Translations under genes and position numbers: made by a program
From: Cyanobacteriota bacterium
GTDB lineage: Bacteria; Cyanobacteriota; Cyanobacteriia; Phormidesmidales; Phormidesmidaceae
Direction of reading: 5' to 3'
Assembly: GCA_027483425.1 (NCBI GenBank)
Contig: JAIXUR010000155.1
Location: 1 to 13,417, forward strand
DNA: 13,417 nucleotides
Shown here: positions 5,573 to 12,177 of the stretch, piece after piece
How positions within the stretch are numbered: the stretch's first letter is position 1
How the letters are laid out: every line of letters begins with the position of its first letter
The notes under the pieces: generated by a model
The model's input: only the letters and a program-made list of their open reading frames with translations
Database searches by the model: none
What the model was told of the DNA's origin: nothing

Positions 5573-6592
5573 ATGAACCAGGACGAATCTCGCAGCACCG
5601 CCACATTGCCGCCCGAGGATCTTACCCCGGTCGACCCAGAAACCCTGGTGACCACCTACGCCGACAGCTTAATTACCGAGCTGTTTGACGACGTAGACAA
5701 AATTTTAGAGGGCGACGACGCGGCCCTAGCCGCCGTAGAGTTTCCCCCGGAACCGGCTTCCACCGCCATCGCCCCCATTGTGGATGTCTCCGCCGCTCGG
5801 TCAGAGCCCTCGGGGTCAGACCAGACCCTGGCCACCCTCGGTCACGAGATCGATTTCTTTAGCGGCGACGATGGCCAACCTGTAGCCCCCCCGGCCCAGA
5901 CCAAACAACGCTTTGGCCGATGGCTGGATCGTTTGCTGTTGGCGGTGACAGCTTTGTCGCTGCTGGGGGTTGGCGGGCTGCTATGGTTTGGTCAGCAGGG
6001 CAATCGATTTCTGCTGGGGCGATCGCCCGGCCCCGAGACTACGGCCCAGTCCGACGAAGAGTTTTTGACCTACCTACAGCGCTCCTTAGACGTTATTTCT
6101 GGCAAGGTTGAGCGCGGCGAACTCGGCAATGGCACCAACCTGGGCCAAGCTCCAACCGGGGTGGTCGTACCGGCCCCGCCCATGCTGCCCCCCCTGGGAG
6201 CCGGTGGCACCGTGGGAAGCTTGGGTTCAGGCCCGCTCAACGTGATCGAACGGGTCTATATTCCTTACCAAACGGCGCAGCAGTCTGCGGCCAGCCCCGG
6301 AGCCCAGGCTCTGGTACCGGCTCGGCCCGGAACTGTGGCCCCGGCCGCCCCGACCCCGGCCGCCCCTGCCCCGGCTGCCCCTGCCCCCGCCCCGATCCAT
6401 ACGATGGTGGGCATTTTAGAACTGGGCGATCGCTCGGCAGCCCTGTTTGAAATCAACGGTGTTTCCCAGCGGGTTTACATCGGTGAGCGCATTGGCAACA
6501 GCGGCTGGAGCCTGGTGTCGGTCTCGAACCAAGAAGCGGTGATTCGCCGCAACGGCGAAGTGCGATCGATCTTCATCGGCCAGCGGTTCTAG
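5573..6592 (+). CDS. Single-pass membrane protein with PilP/GspC-like C-terminal domain
   Basis: A 339-residue protein. Residues 1-117 are acidic and cytoplasmic, 121-139 (LLLAVTALSLLGVGGLLWF) form one membrane helix, 190-275 are Pro/Ala/Gly-rich and end in a run of PA repeats (about 256-274), and 276-339 form a small beta-rich domain (MVGILELGDRSAALFEINGV...VYIGERIGNSGWSLV) that resembles the PilP / GspC homology-region fold. In type IV pili and type II secretion such proteins link the inner-membrane platform to the outer-membrane secretin. The layout (N-in, one helix, flexible linker, periplasmic domain) fits that role, but the family match is by pattern only. The ATG at 5573 has a weak AGGA 11 nt upstream. 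It is followed after 12 nt by miaE, which looks unrelated in function. Confidence 0.65.
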   Translation: MNQDESRSTATLPPEDLTPVDPETLVTTYADSLITELFDDVDKILEGDDAALAAVEFPPEPASTAIAPIVDVSAARSEPSGSDQTLATLGHEIDFFSGDDGQPVAPPAQTKQRFGRWLDRLLLAVTALSLLGVGGLLWFGQQGNRFLLGRSPGPETTAQSDEEFLTYLQRSLDVISGKVERGELGNGTNLGQAPTGVVVPAPPMLPPLGAGGTVGSLGSGPLNVIERVYIPYQTAQQSAASPGAQALVPARPGTVAPAAPTPAAPAPAAPAPAPIHTMVGILELGDRSAALFEINGVSQRVYIGERIGNSGWSLVSVSNQEAVIRRNGEVRSIFIGQRF

Positions 6593-6604
6593 GGCCTGGG
6601 TGCC

Positions 6605-7198
6605 ATGGCAGCCACCGCCACGATTAAATTGCTTCACGTTCCTACCTCCCCAGCCTGGGTTCACCAAGCCCTGGCTAATTTGGATGTGATATTGCTGGAT
6701 CATGCCCAGTGTGAGCGCAAAGCGGCCGGGGTGGCCATGGCGTTGATCAACCGCTACCCCTCCGATGGTGAATTGGTCAAATCTCTCACCGCGATCGCCC
6801 AGGAAGAGCTGGCTCACTTTGCCCAGGTTAACCAGTGGCTAGAGCGGCGCGGAGTTCCTGTGGGCCCCTTGCCGCCGCCGCCCTACGGGGCTAAATTACG
6901 CCAGCAGGTGCGCCCTGAGGAGCCCCATCGTCAGCTCGACCTGCTGCTGGTGTCGGCGCTGATCGAAGCCCGTAGCCACGAGCGCCTGGGGCTGCTAGCC
7001 GAGCACTGCCCTGACCCAGAACTGGCCCAGTTTTACCACAGCCTGATGGCTTCCGAAGCCCGTCACTACGGGGCCTACTGGGTGCTAGCCACGGGCCGGT
7101 TTCCCCGCCCAACGGTGGCGGCTCGACTCGAGACCTTGGCGGTGGCCGAGAGCACCATTCTGGTCGATCTACACCCCCAACCCCGCATCCACAGCTAA
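6605..7198 (+). CDS. miaE: MiaE: tRNA-(ms2io6A37) hydroxylase, diiron
   Basis: A 197-residue ferritin-like diiron monooxygenase that hydroxylates the isopentenyl side chain of ms2i6A37 in tRNAs reading UNN codons, using O2. The four-helix ligand set is visible: Glu37 in the first helix, EELAH (Glu68/His71) in the second, IEARSHE (Glu121) in the third and SEARH (Glu151/His154) in the fourth, i.e. two ExxH pairs plus two Glu. The length matches the family. The ATG at 6605 follows the previous stop by 12 nt with only a G-rich GGGTG in front of it. The stop overlaps the AAGGAG of the next gene, so it is part of a plus-strand run with its neighbours. Confidence 0.9.
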   Translation: MAATATIKLLHVPTSPAWVHQALANLDVILLDHAQCERKAAGVAMALINRYPSDGELVKSLTAIAQEELAHFAQVNQWLERRGVPVGPLPPPPYGAKLRQQVRPEEPHRQLDLLLVSALIEARSHERLGLLAEHCPDPELAQFYHSLMASEARHYGAYWVLATGRFPRPTVAARLETLAVAESTILVDLHPQPRIHS

Positions 7199-7207
7199 GG
7201 AGTAGCG

Positions 7208-7741
7208 ATGCCCCTAGATCACCGCCGCCGCTACGGGCCCTACCTGGTGCGCAGTTGGCAGCCCGGCGATCGCGCCGCCGCCGCCGCCCTCATCGCCCAG
7301 GTCCTGACGGAGTACGGCCTCACCTGTGAGCCTACCGCCAGCGATCGCGACGCCCTGGAAGTCGAAGCCTGCTACTGGGCAACCGGCGGCGAATTTTGGA
7401 TCGTGGAGGCCAATGGGGTACTGGTGGGGACGGCGGGCTATCGACCCACCAGCCGGGGCCTACGCGCCGTAGAACTGCGTAAAATGTATCTCTTGCCCCA
7501 GGCCCGAGGGCAGGGGCTGGGCCGCTACCTGCTCACGGCCCTCGAATCGGCCATTCAGCAGCGCGGCTTCGATGAGATCTGGCTCGAAACCGCCTCGGTG
7601 CTGACGTCAGCCGTAGCCCTCTACGAGGCCAGTGGCTACACCGGAGCCAGCGGGGTTGAGACAGCTCGCTGCGATCGCGTCTACCGCAAACCCTTGCCCC
7701 CCATTACCCCTGATCCCGTGGCCCCTGAGGTGCTGTCTTAG
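7208..7741 (+). CDS. GNAT-family N-acetyltransferase
   Basis: A 177-residue acetyltransferase. The acetyl-CoA-binding motif A is ELRKMYLLPQARGQGLGRYL (89-108), with the R/Q-x-x-G-x-G/A loop at RGQGLG (100-105); the downstream ETASVLTSAVALYEASGYT (127-145) is the usual motif B region. The acceptor substrate is unknown. The ATG at 7208 has a strong AAGGAG (7197-7202) 5 nt upstream, which overlaps the miaE stop codon, so the two genes are probably translated from one message. A short Pro-rich tail follows the domain. Confidence 0.9.
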   Translation: MPLDHRRRYGPYLVRSWQPGDRAAAAALIAQVLTEYGLTCEPTASDRDALEVEACYWATGGEFWIVEANGVLVGTAGYRPTSRGLRAVELRKMYLLPQARGQGLGRYLLTALESAIQQRGFDEIWLETASVLTSAVALYEASGYTGASGVETARCDRVYRKPLPPITPDPVAPEVLS

Positions 7742-7763
7742 CCCTACCTGGCCAGAATTTAGC

Positions 7764-7769
7764 TATAAT
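7764..7769 (+). promoter_or_regulatory. Consensus -10 element of coaD promoter
   Basis: A perfect TATAAT at 7764-7769 in the 55-bp spacer after the acetyltransferase gene. The region 17 bp upstream has no recognisable -35. Transcription would begin near 7776, giving a leader of about 20 nt before the coaD start, so coaD and its followers can be expressed apart from the preceding genes. Confidence 0.55.
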
Positions 7770-7796
7770 CGCCACATTCACACTGGCTAGGCTGTT

Positions 7797-8357
7797 TTGA
7801 TTGCCATCTACCCCGGCAGTTTTGACCCCATCACCCTGGGCCATCTAGACATTATTACCCGTGGCAGTCGGTTATTTGAGCGGGTTATTGTGCTCGTGTC
7901 TAGTAACCCAAACAAGGTACCGATGTTTTCGACCGTCGAGCGCATCGGGCAAATTGAGCAATCGGTCAGCCACCTGACCAATATCGATATCGACCACTAC
8001 GACGGCCTCACCATTACCTACGCCAGGCAGCACCAAGCCCAGATTCTGCTGCGGGGGCTGCGGGTGCTCTCCGATTTCGAAAAAGAGCTGCAAATGGCGC
8101 ATACTAATAAGACCTTGGCTGATGATATTGAAACTCTTTTCCTCTCAACCTCCACGGAATACAGCTTTCTCAGCAGCAGCTTAGTTAAAGAAATTGCCCG
8201 TTTTGGCGGCCCCATCGACCACCTTGTTCCCCACCATGTAGCGCGAGACGTTTACCAATGCTACGCCCAGACCCAGCCCGCCGCAATGCCCCGCCCCGCC
8301 AGGCCCAAGTCCGTGGGAACCAGCCCATCAGTCCCCAAACCAATGGATCATCGCTAG
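7797..8357 (+). CDS. coaD: Phosphopantetheine adenylyltransferase (CoaD)
   Basis: A 186-residue nucleotidyltransferase that makes dephospho-CoA from 4'-phosphopantetheine and ATP, the fourth step of coenzyme A synthesis. The signature IYPGSFDPITLGHLDII includes the TxGH motif (Thr13-His16), and the second signature is YSFLSSSLVKEIARFGG. The start is TTG at 7797, because the conserved N-terminus begins at the next codon and no ATG is near; an AGG lies about 8 nt upstream. The family is usually about 160 residues; here a Pro/Arg-rich tail of roughly 25 residues follows. The stop is 5 nt before the next gene's ATG, so the three genes coaD, coiled-coil protein and ruvA look like one operon. Confidence 0.95.
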   Translation: MIAIYPGSFDPITLGHLDIITRGSRLFERVIVLVSSNPNKVPMFSTVERIGQIEQSVSHLTNIDIDHYDGLTITYARQHQAQILLRGLRVLSDFEKELQMAHTNKTLADDIETLFLSTSTEYSFLSSSLVKEIARFGGPIDHLVPHHVARDVYQCYAQTQPAAMPRPARPKSVGTSPSVPKPMDHR

Positions 8358-8362
8358 AGGCC

Positions 8363-9094
8363 ATGGATAGCGGTGCCGCCTTACAGATTGCTGGCGATCT
8401 CGACATTCAGCAAGAGCTCAACAAGCTGGAAGAACTCATTCTCGCCAGCCCAAGAGTCCCTTTTAGCGGCCGCACCCTGGTCGATGAGGACCAGATCCTC
8501 GACCAGCTGGATGCCATTCGCCTCAACCTGCCGCCAGCCCTCCGCCAGGCGGTGCAACTCCTACAGCAGCGCAACACCCTGATGGTCGACGCCGAACGCT
8601 ACGCCCAGGACCTGATCGCCGCAGCGGAGCAGCAGGCCGCCCAAATGCTCGATGAGCTCGGCATTGTGCGCCAGGCCGAACAAGTGGCCCAGCAGATGAA
8701 AAGCCAGGCCCAGCAAGACTGCGACGGTCTACGCACCCAGGTGATGGGCGACATTGAGCAAATGCAGCTTCAGGCCCAGCGTGAATGGGAAGCCCTGCGC
8801 CAAAAGGCCTTGGCCGAGCAAGACATGATTCAGCAAGATGCCGATGTCTATGCCGATCAGGTGCTTTCCAGCGTAGAGCAACAGCTTTCGCAGATGTTGC
8901 GCATCATTCAAAACGGTCGCAGTCATCTACAACCAGGCAAAGATACCCCCCTCGCCCCGCAACGGCCCAAGGGCAGTAAGGTAGGCTCGTCCAGCGCTGG
9001 CCCCCCCGAGGGACGCTCTGAGGGGCGTCCCGAAACCGGCACCGATCGCACCGCCAATCGAAAAAAAAAAAAAAAAAAGCCTGCGGCCGAATGA
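8363..9094 (+). CDS. Coiled-coil protein, DivIVA/ATP-synthase-b-like, ending in poly-lysine
   Basis: A 243-residue protein starting MDSGAALQIAGDLDIQQELN. Residues about 12-50 include a segment (LEELILASPRVPFSGRTLVDE) that looks conserved, followed by a long Ala/Gln/Glu-rich coiled coil (about 65-190), resembling the DivIVA-like or ATP-synthase b/b'-like coiled coils annotated in cyanobacteria. The C-terminal 50 residues are low-complexity and end in six lysines encoded by an 18-A run. No membrane segment is seen. Function is unknown; a scaffold role is inference. I chose the ATG at 8363, 5 nt after coaD; an in-frame ATG at 8258 would overlap coaD by 100 bp. The stop overlaps the ruvA start as ATGA. 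Confidence 0.75.
   Translation: MDSGAALQIAGDLDIQQELNKLEELILASPRVPFSGRTLVDEDQILDQLDAIRLNLPPALRQAVQLLQQRNTLMVDAERYAQDLIAAAEQQAAQMLDELGIVRQAEQVAQQMKSQAQQDCDGLRTQVMGDIEQMQLQAQREWEALRQKALAEQDMIQQDADVYADQVLSSVEQQLSQMLRIIQNGRSHLQPGKDTPLAPQRPKGSKVGSSSAGPPEGRSEGRPETGTDRTANRKKKKKKPAAE
9061..9078 (+). repeat. Run of 18 A with in-frame A AAA AAG slippery site
   Basis: Eighteen consecutive A within the last codons of the coiled-coil gene. In the reading frame the run ends in A AAA AAG (9073-9079), the heptamer used for -1 frameshifting in E. coli dnaX. Such a run is also prone to slippage by RNA polymerase and by DNA polymerase. After a -1 shift the frame runs A-C-G-R directly into the ruvA ATG without a stop. 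A 7-bp hairpin GGGACGC/GCGTCCC (9010-9031) lies 29 nt before the run. Confidence 0.85.
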
Positions 9095-9717
9095 TCAGCT
9101 ATCTCAAGGGAGTGCTGGCCGAGATTCAAAAGCCGGGCAACCACAAAATTATCGTCACCCTGGATGTCAACCAGGTGGGCTACGACATGCAGGTGCCGGC
9201 CCGCCAGCTGGCCCTCCTGCCGCCCCTGGGAGACATTGTGCAGCTCTTTAGTCACCTCTACTTTCGCGACGACCAGGCGGTGCTATTTGGCTTTGGCCAA
9301 CGCCAGGAGCGCGACCTGTTTAGACTTTTAATTAGTGTTAGCGGCATTGGCCCTCAAATGGCCCTGGCCCTCCTCGACACCCTGGGCGAAGCGGAGCTCA
9401 CCCAGGCGGTTGTCAGCGGCAATACCCGTCTGCTGTCTCGCACCCCAGGGGTAGGCACCAAAACTGCCGAGCGCCTGGTGCTAGAGCTTAAAACCAAGCT
9501 GCAAGATTGGCAAACCCAGTCGGGCATCGGGCTCATGCCCACCGCAGGGCCCATACCCACCCTCTACGAAGAGGTGGAAACCACCCTCAGCGCCCTGGGC
9601 TACAGTCAAAGCGAAATCCTCAAGGCGTTGCAGGCGGTGGGTCGCAGCTCGACCCTACAGAAGTCTGCCGACCCAGAAAGCTGGATGCGCGAGGCGATCG
9701 CCTGGTTGAGCCAGTAG
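9091..9717 (+). CDS. ruvA: Holliday junction branch migration protein RuvA
   Basis: A 208-residue junction-binding subunit of the RuvAB motor, which migrates Holliday junctions during recombination and repair. Domain I (1-65) is an OB-like fold starting MISYLKGVLAEIQ; domain II carries two helix-hairpin-helix motifs, SVSGIGPQMALALL (about 82-95) and RTPGVGTKTAERLVLEL (about 117-133), that contact DNA; domain III (about 156-208, ending EAIAWLSQ) binds RuvB. The length is normal. The ATG overlaps the previous stop (ATGA) and has no Shine-Dalgarno in front, only the 18-A run and GCCTGCGGCCGA, so translation is probably coupled to the coiled-coil gene. ruvB and ruvC are not in the window. Confidence 0.96.
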   Translation: MISYLKGVLAEIQKPGNHKIIVTLDVNQVGYDMQVPARQLALLPPLGDIVQLFSHLYFRDDQAVLFGFGQRQERDLFRLLISVSGIGPQMALALLDTLGEAELTQAVVSGNTRLLSRTPGVGTKTAERLVLELKTKLQDWQTQSGIGLMPTAGPIPTLYEEVETTLSALGYSQSEILKALQAVGRSSTLQKSADPESWMREAIAWLSQ

Positions 9718-9752
9718 CTGCCCCCGAGAGTAGATGGAGTCAGCAAACCCTA

Positions 9753-9761
9753 TGCTATAGT
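9753..9761 (+). promoter_or_regulatory. Extended -10 promoter candidate for rpsO
   Basis: TGCTATAGT: an extended -10 (TGN plus TATAGT, 5 of 6 to consensus) 47 bp before the rpsO ATG and 35 bp past the ruvA stop. There is no clear -35, as is normal for extended -10 promoters. It would give a leader of about 40 nt. Confidence 0.5.
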
Positions 9762-9808
9762 TAAAAATCCTGGCTCAAAATTATCCTTCTAGAGAAGCTA
9801 TCTGTCCC

Positions 9809-10078
9809 ATGACTCTGTTGCAAGCGCGCAAGCAGGAACTGATGTCCACCTATCAGGTGCACGAAACCGACACTGGATCTGCCGACTTGCAGATTGCCAT
9901 GCTCACTGATCGCATCAATCAGCTGAGCACCCATCTGCAAAAAAACAAAAAAGACTACTCATCTCGCCGTGGCCTGCTCAAAATGATTGGCCATCGTAAG
10001 CGGCTCATGGCTTACCTGCTTAAGCAAGACTCTGATCGCTACCGGGCGCTCATTCAAAAGCTCGGCATTCGCGGCTAG
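9809..10078 (+). CDS. rpsO: Small ribosomal subunit protein uS15
   Basis: An 89-residue ribosomal protein S15, which binds helices 20-22 of 16S rRNA early in 30S assembly. The sequence has the signatures HETDTGSADLQIAMLTDRIN and HLQKNKKDYSSRRGLLKMIG, with the rRNA-contacting basic segment HRKRLMAYL, and the normal length. The ATG at 9809 lacks a strong ribosome binding site. S15 genes are often autoregulated through their leader; the 40-nt leader expected here does not show an obvious pseudoknot. The stop codon is inside a 22-bp palindrome. Confidence 0.97.
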   Translation: MTLLQARKQELMSTYQVHETDTGSADLQIAMLTDRINQLSTHLQKNKKDYSSRRGLLKMIGHRKRLMAYLLKQDSDRYRALIQKLGIRG

Positions 10079-10094
10079 GTTGATCAACCTAGCC
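10073..10094 (+). repeat. 22-bp palindrome spanning the rpsO stop codon
   Basis: A perfect palindrome centred on GATC between 10083 and 10084, with 9-bp arms GGCTAGGTT and AACCTAGCC if the four central bases form a loop. It includes the rpsO TAG. No T-run follows, so it is not a classic terminator; it may protect the 3' end of the rpsO message or reduce read-through to the next gene. Confidence 0.6.
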
Positions 10095-10131
10095 CGGTTA
10101 CGGCGTTACTTGTTGTTATCCTGTAGCCCCT

Positions 10132-10644
10132 ATGGCCCCCGAGTCTCCCCGTAAGCGCCTGCCCTTTGAGCCTGTTGGCAAGACGGCTGGCAAGCCCGCC
10201 GAAGACTCCAAGAAAGAGTCCAAAAAAGCGGCCAAACCAGCTCCTGCCCCGGCCAAGACTACGGCTAAGACTACCGCCAAGCAATCTACGTCAGCCAAAA
10301 AAGCCGCCTCTAACGCCGCTAGCGCATCAACCGCTATTCCTGAGGTGGTGAGCAACCGTATGCTGCGCCGGATGATGGTATTTTCTGGTATTCCCACCGG
10401 TCTGGGGGTGCTCACGTTTTTTGTCAGCTACTACCTGGTGGTTAATCAGGCCCTAGAGCTGCCCTCCTACTTTGTGCTGCTGATCACCCTGGGCTGCTTT
10501 GGCCTGGGGGTGGCAGGCCTGACCTACGGAGTTCTGTCGGCCTCCTGGGATGAAGATCGCCCCGGCAACCGGCTCGGCCTAGAGGAATTTCGGGTTAACT
10601 TTGGCCGCATGACCAGCGCTTGGGGTGCCAAGTCAGATCGTTAA
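10132..10644 (+). CDS. PAM68-family photosystem II assembly protein
   Basis: A 170-residue membrane protein of the PAM68 (DUF3464; Synechocystis Sll0933) family, which acts in early photosystem II assembly at the thylakoid membrane. Residues 1-70 are Lys/Ala/Pro-rich and probably disordered; two transmembrane helices follow at about 82-104 (MVFSGIPTGLGVLTFFVSYY) and 113-135 (FVLLITLGCFGLGVAGLTYG), then the conserved C-terminal SASWDEDRPGNRLGLEEF segment (136-153). The length and order fit the family. The ATG at 10132 has no visible Shine-Dalgarno. The gene lies 53 bp after rpsO and may share its message. Its TAA overlaps the stop of the convergent gene on the other strand. Confidence 0.9.
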   Translation: MAPESPRKRLPFEPVGKTAGKPAEDSKKESKKAAKPAPAPAKTTAKTTAKQSTSAKKAASNAASASTAIPEVVSNRMLRRMMVFSGIPTGLGVLTFFVSYYLVVNQALELPSYFVLLITLGCFGLGVAGLTYGVLSASWDEDRPGNRLGLEEFRVNFGRMTSAWGAKSDR

Positions 10645-11894
10645 TCGATCGGCTGATCGCCTTGATTGGGGTCGGTCGATGACAGCACAATTTGCTCAAT
10701 CTGCTCTTCCATGGTTTTGAGCAGTTGGCAGAGAGATTCTAGATTGCGAGTTGAGGGGGCCTCCAGGCTGAGCGTCTGGCGTGATCGCTGGCGAATTTCA
10801 GTAATGCGCTTTTGCAGGGTTTGAGCCACCCCGAGGGCATCTTCCTCGAGTTGCTTAAACTGTTGCTGTTGATAGAACTTGAGCGCCGCCCCCCGCAGCA
10901 CTTGCAGGGTGGCCTCTTCGCCGTGGGTGCCTGGAATTAGGCGCAGCCGCAGCAGAACGCGATCGCCCTGGTAGAGGCGTTCAATATCGGCCTTTTTAAG
11001 CTCGGTGGTGGGCAGCAGGGGGAGGTGGAGCAGGCGCTTGAGTTCGTTAATAACGCTCTGCAGCTGGTCTAGGCTGAGATCCTTAAGGGCGGCCTGCACG
11101 ATACCATCTTTACTCCAGAGCACCCGGCCATGACTGGGGCGACGCTCTAGATACAAGCGCCCAATACCCTCGTTGAGAACCTGATAGAGCAGGGCCTGGG
11201 TGAGCTGGGAGGGTGGCAGGCGGTGCAGCTGGCGGAGAGGAATCTGGGCGAGGCTGGAGTCGAGGGTAAGGGCGAGGGGCTGGGTTCCCGGAGTAGAACC
11301 AGCGGTTGGAGTTAGGGGCGTAGCCTCAAGGTTAGAGCCTAGGGGAGTAATCCCTGGACTAGGGCCAGCGGCTGGGGTTAGGGGCGTAGCCCCAGGGTTA
11401 GCTTTTGGGGTTGATGACACAGCCGCTGAGATGACAGGCCCGAGAGCGGGAAGCTCGTCAGGCAGCTCGTCGGGGCTATCAACAATGAAGGTCAGCAGTT
11501 CGGCGGCGGTCGGTCTCTGGAGGGGGGCCTCGGCCTGGTCCGACGGGGGAGATTTGTGGCGCGCTTTGTGGCTCAGGTACTTGGACAGCATTTTGCGCTG
11601 CCAGTCCGAGGAAACCTGCCGTGACACCACCGAACAGTGAATAAAGGAGCCTTGTTTGCGGGCGTAGTCCGTGGCAGCCGTGTCACTAGGGTTAACCATC
11701 CCCAGGTAGAGACAGCTCGACTCGACCGAGAGGGGAATGATTTCGTGGTAAAGACAGGCCTCGAAGGGCAAAATGCTGTCGATCAGCGATAGCATTTGAG
11801 CCGCGTTGAGGCGACTATCCACAGCCTCGCTGCCGCTGTAGAGGTCGAGGCCAGAAAGGTCGTTGGTTAAAGCGTAGGTGTCGGGCTGCGACAT
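10641..11894 (-). CDS. PilB/GspE-like protein lacking the ATPase core
   Basis: A 417-residue protein built from parts of a type IV pilus/type II secretion ATPase. Residues about 29-107 resemble the MshEN/GspE N-terminal domain (AAQMLSLIDSILPFEA...GMVNPSDTAATDYARKQ). Residues 160-212 are a Pro/Thr linker with two 22-residue repeats. Residues about 232-336 resemble the PAS-like domain that precedes the ATPase in PilB (LLYQVLNEGIGRLYLERR... to RLIPGTHGEEATLQVLRG, compare the RxSTLPTxxGEK segment of PilB). The protein then diverges into a coiled coil (340-405) with no Walker A, Walker B or tetracysteine motif, so it cannot be a working pilus motor. A regulator or partner of PilB is possible. No Shine-Dalgarno; TACAAT at 11905-11910 on the minus strand could give a nearly leaderless message. 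Confidence 0.65.
   Translation of the reverse strand: MSQPDTYALTNDLSGLDLYSGSEAVDSRLNAAQMLSLIDSILPFEACLYHEIIPLSVESSCLYLGMVNPSDTAATDYARKQGSFIHCSVVSRQVSSDWQRKMLSKYLSHKARHKSPPSDQAEAPLQRPTAAELLTFIVDSPDELPDELPALGPVISAAVSSTPKANPGATPLTPAAGPSPGITPLGSNLEATPLTPTAGSTPGTQPLALTLDSSLAQIPLRQLHRLPPSQLTQALLYQVLNEGIGRLYLERRPSHGRVLWSKDGIVQAALKDLSLDQLQSVINELKRLLHLPLLPTTELKKADIERLYQGDRVLLRLRLIPGTHGEEATLQVLRGAALKFYQQQQFKQLEEDALGVAQTLQKRITEIRQRSRQTLSLEAPSTRNLESLCQLLKTMEEQIEQIVLSSTDPNQGDQPID
11259..11390 (-). repeat. Two tandem 66-bp repeats encoding the Pro/Thr linker
   Basis: Two adjacent imperfect copies of 22 codons, starting ATPLTPAAGPSPG and ATPLTPTAGSTPG (residues 169-190 and 191-212 of the PilB-like protein). 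The DNA copies also share the stretch GGGGCGTAGCC. This looks like a recent in-frame duplication in a flexible linker. Confidence 0.6.
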
Positions 11895-12177
11895 TTGGCT
11901 GATTATTGTAACGATCAGGATTCTTTTATGCTAAGCGTCTGTACGGTAAAGCGGCGAATTTTTAAGGTCAACTCTTCAATCTTTATAGTGGCCTGGGCCT
12001 GGACAAGAAATTAGCAAAGCACAAGGTAGCCAGGAACTCAGTTTCTGACGTCGGGAGGAGGATGGCTATAGCTAGTGTTCCCCAAGGGCGATCGCCCTAA
12101 CCACCAAGGGTTCAGACTAGGGGCCTAAGGACAAGGTTCTCAGGGTGGGTGGGTACGGATTGATCCCTTTCCCCAGG
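11895..12177. other. Intergenic spacer with HIP1 palindrome
   Basis: This 283-bp spacer lies between the PilB-like start and the stop of the next minus-strand gene. It contains the 14-bp palindrome AGGGCGATCGCCCT (12085-12098), an extended HIP1 site. On the minus strand TTGACC (about 11967-11972) and the TACAAT at 11905-11910 are weak promoter elements for the PilB-like gene. No intrinsic terminator with a T-run and no further gene were seen. Confidence 0.5.

Noticed and set aside
11200..11640. Open frame of 146 codons opposite the PilB-like gene
   Set aside because: It is antisense to the repeat-rich linker region; its Gly/Val/Arg-rich product is a mirror of the Pro/Thr codons.
12085..12098. 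14-bp palindrome as a specific operator
   Set aside because: Its core is GCGATCGC, the HIP1 repeat found at least 17 times in the window, also inside coding regions.
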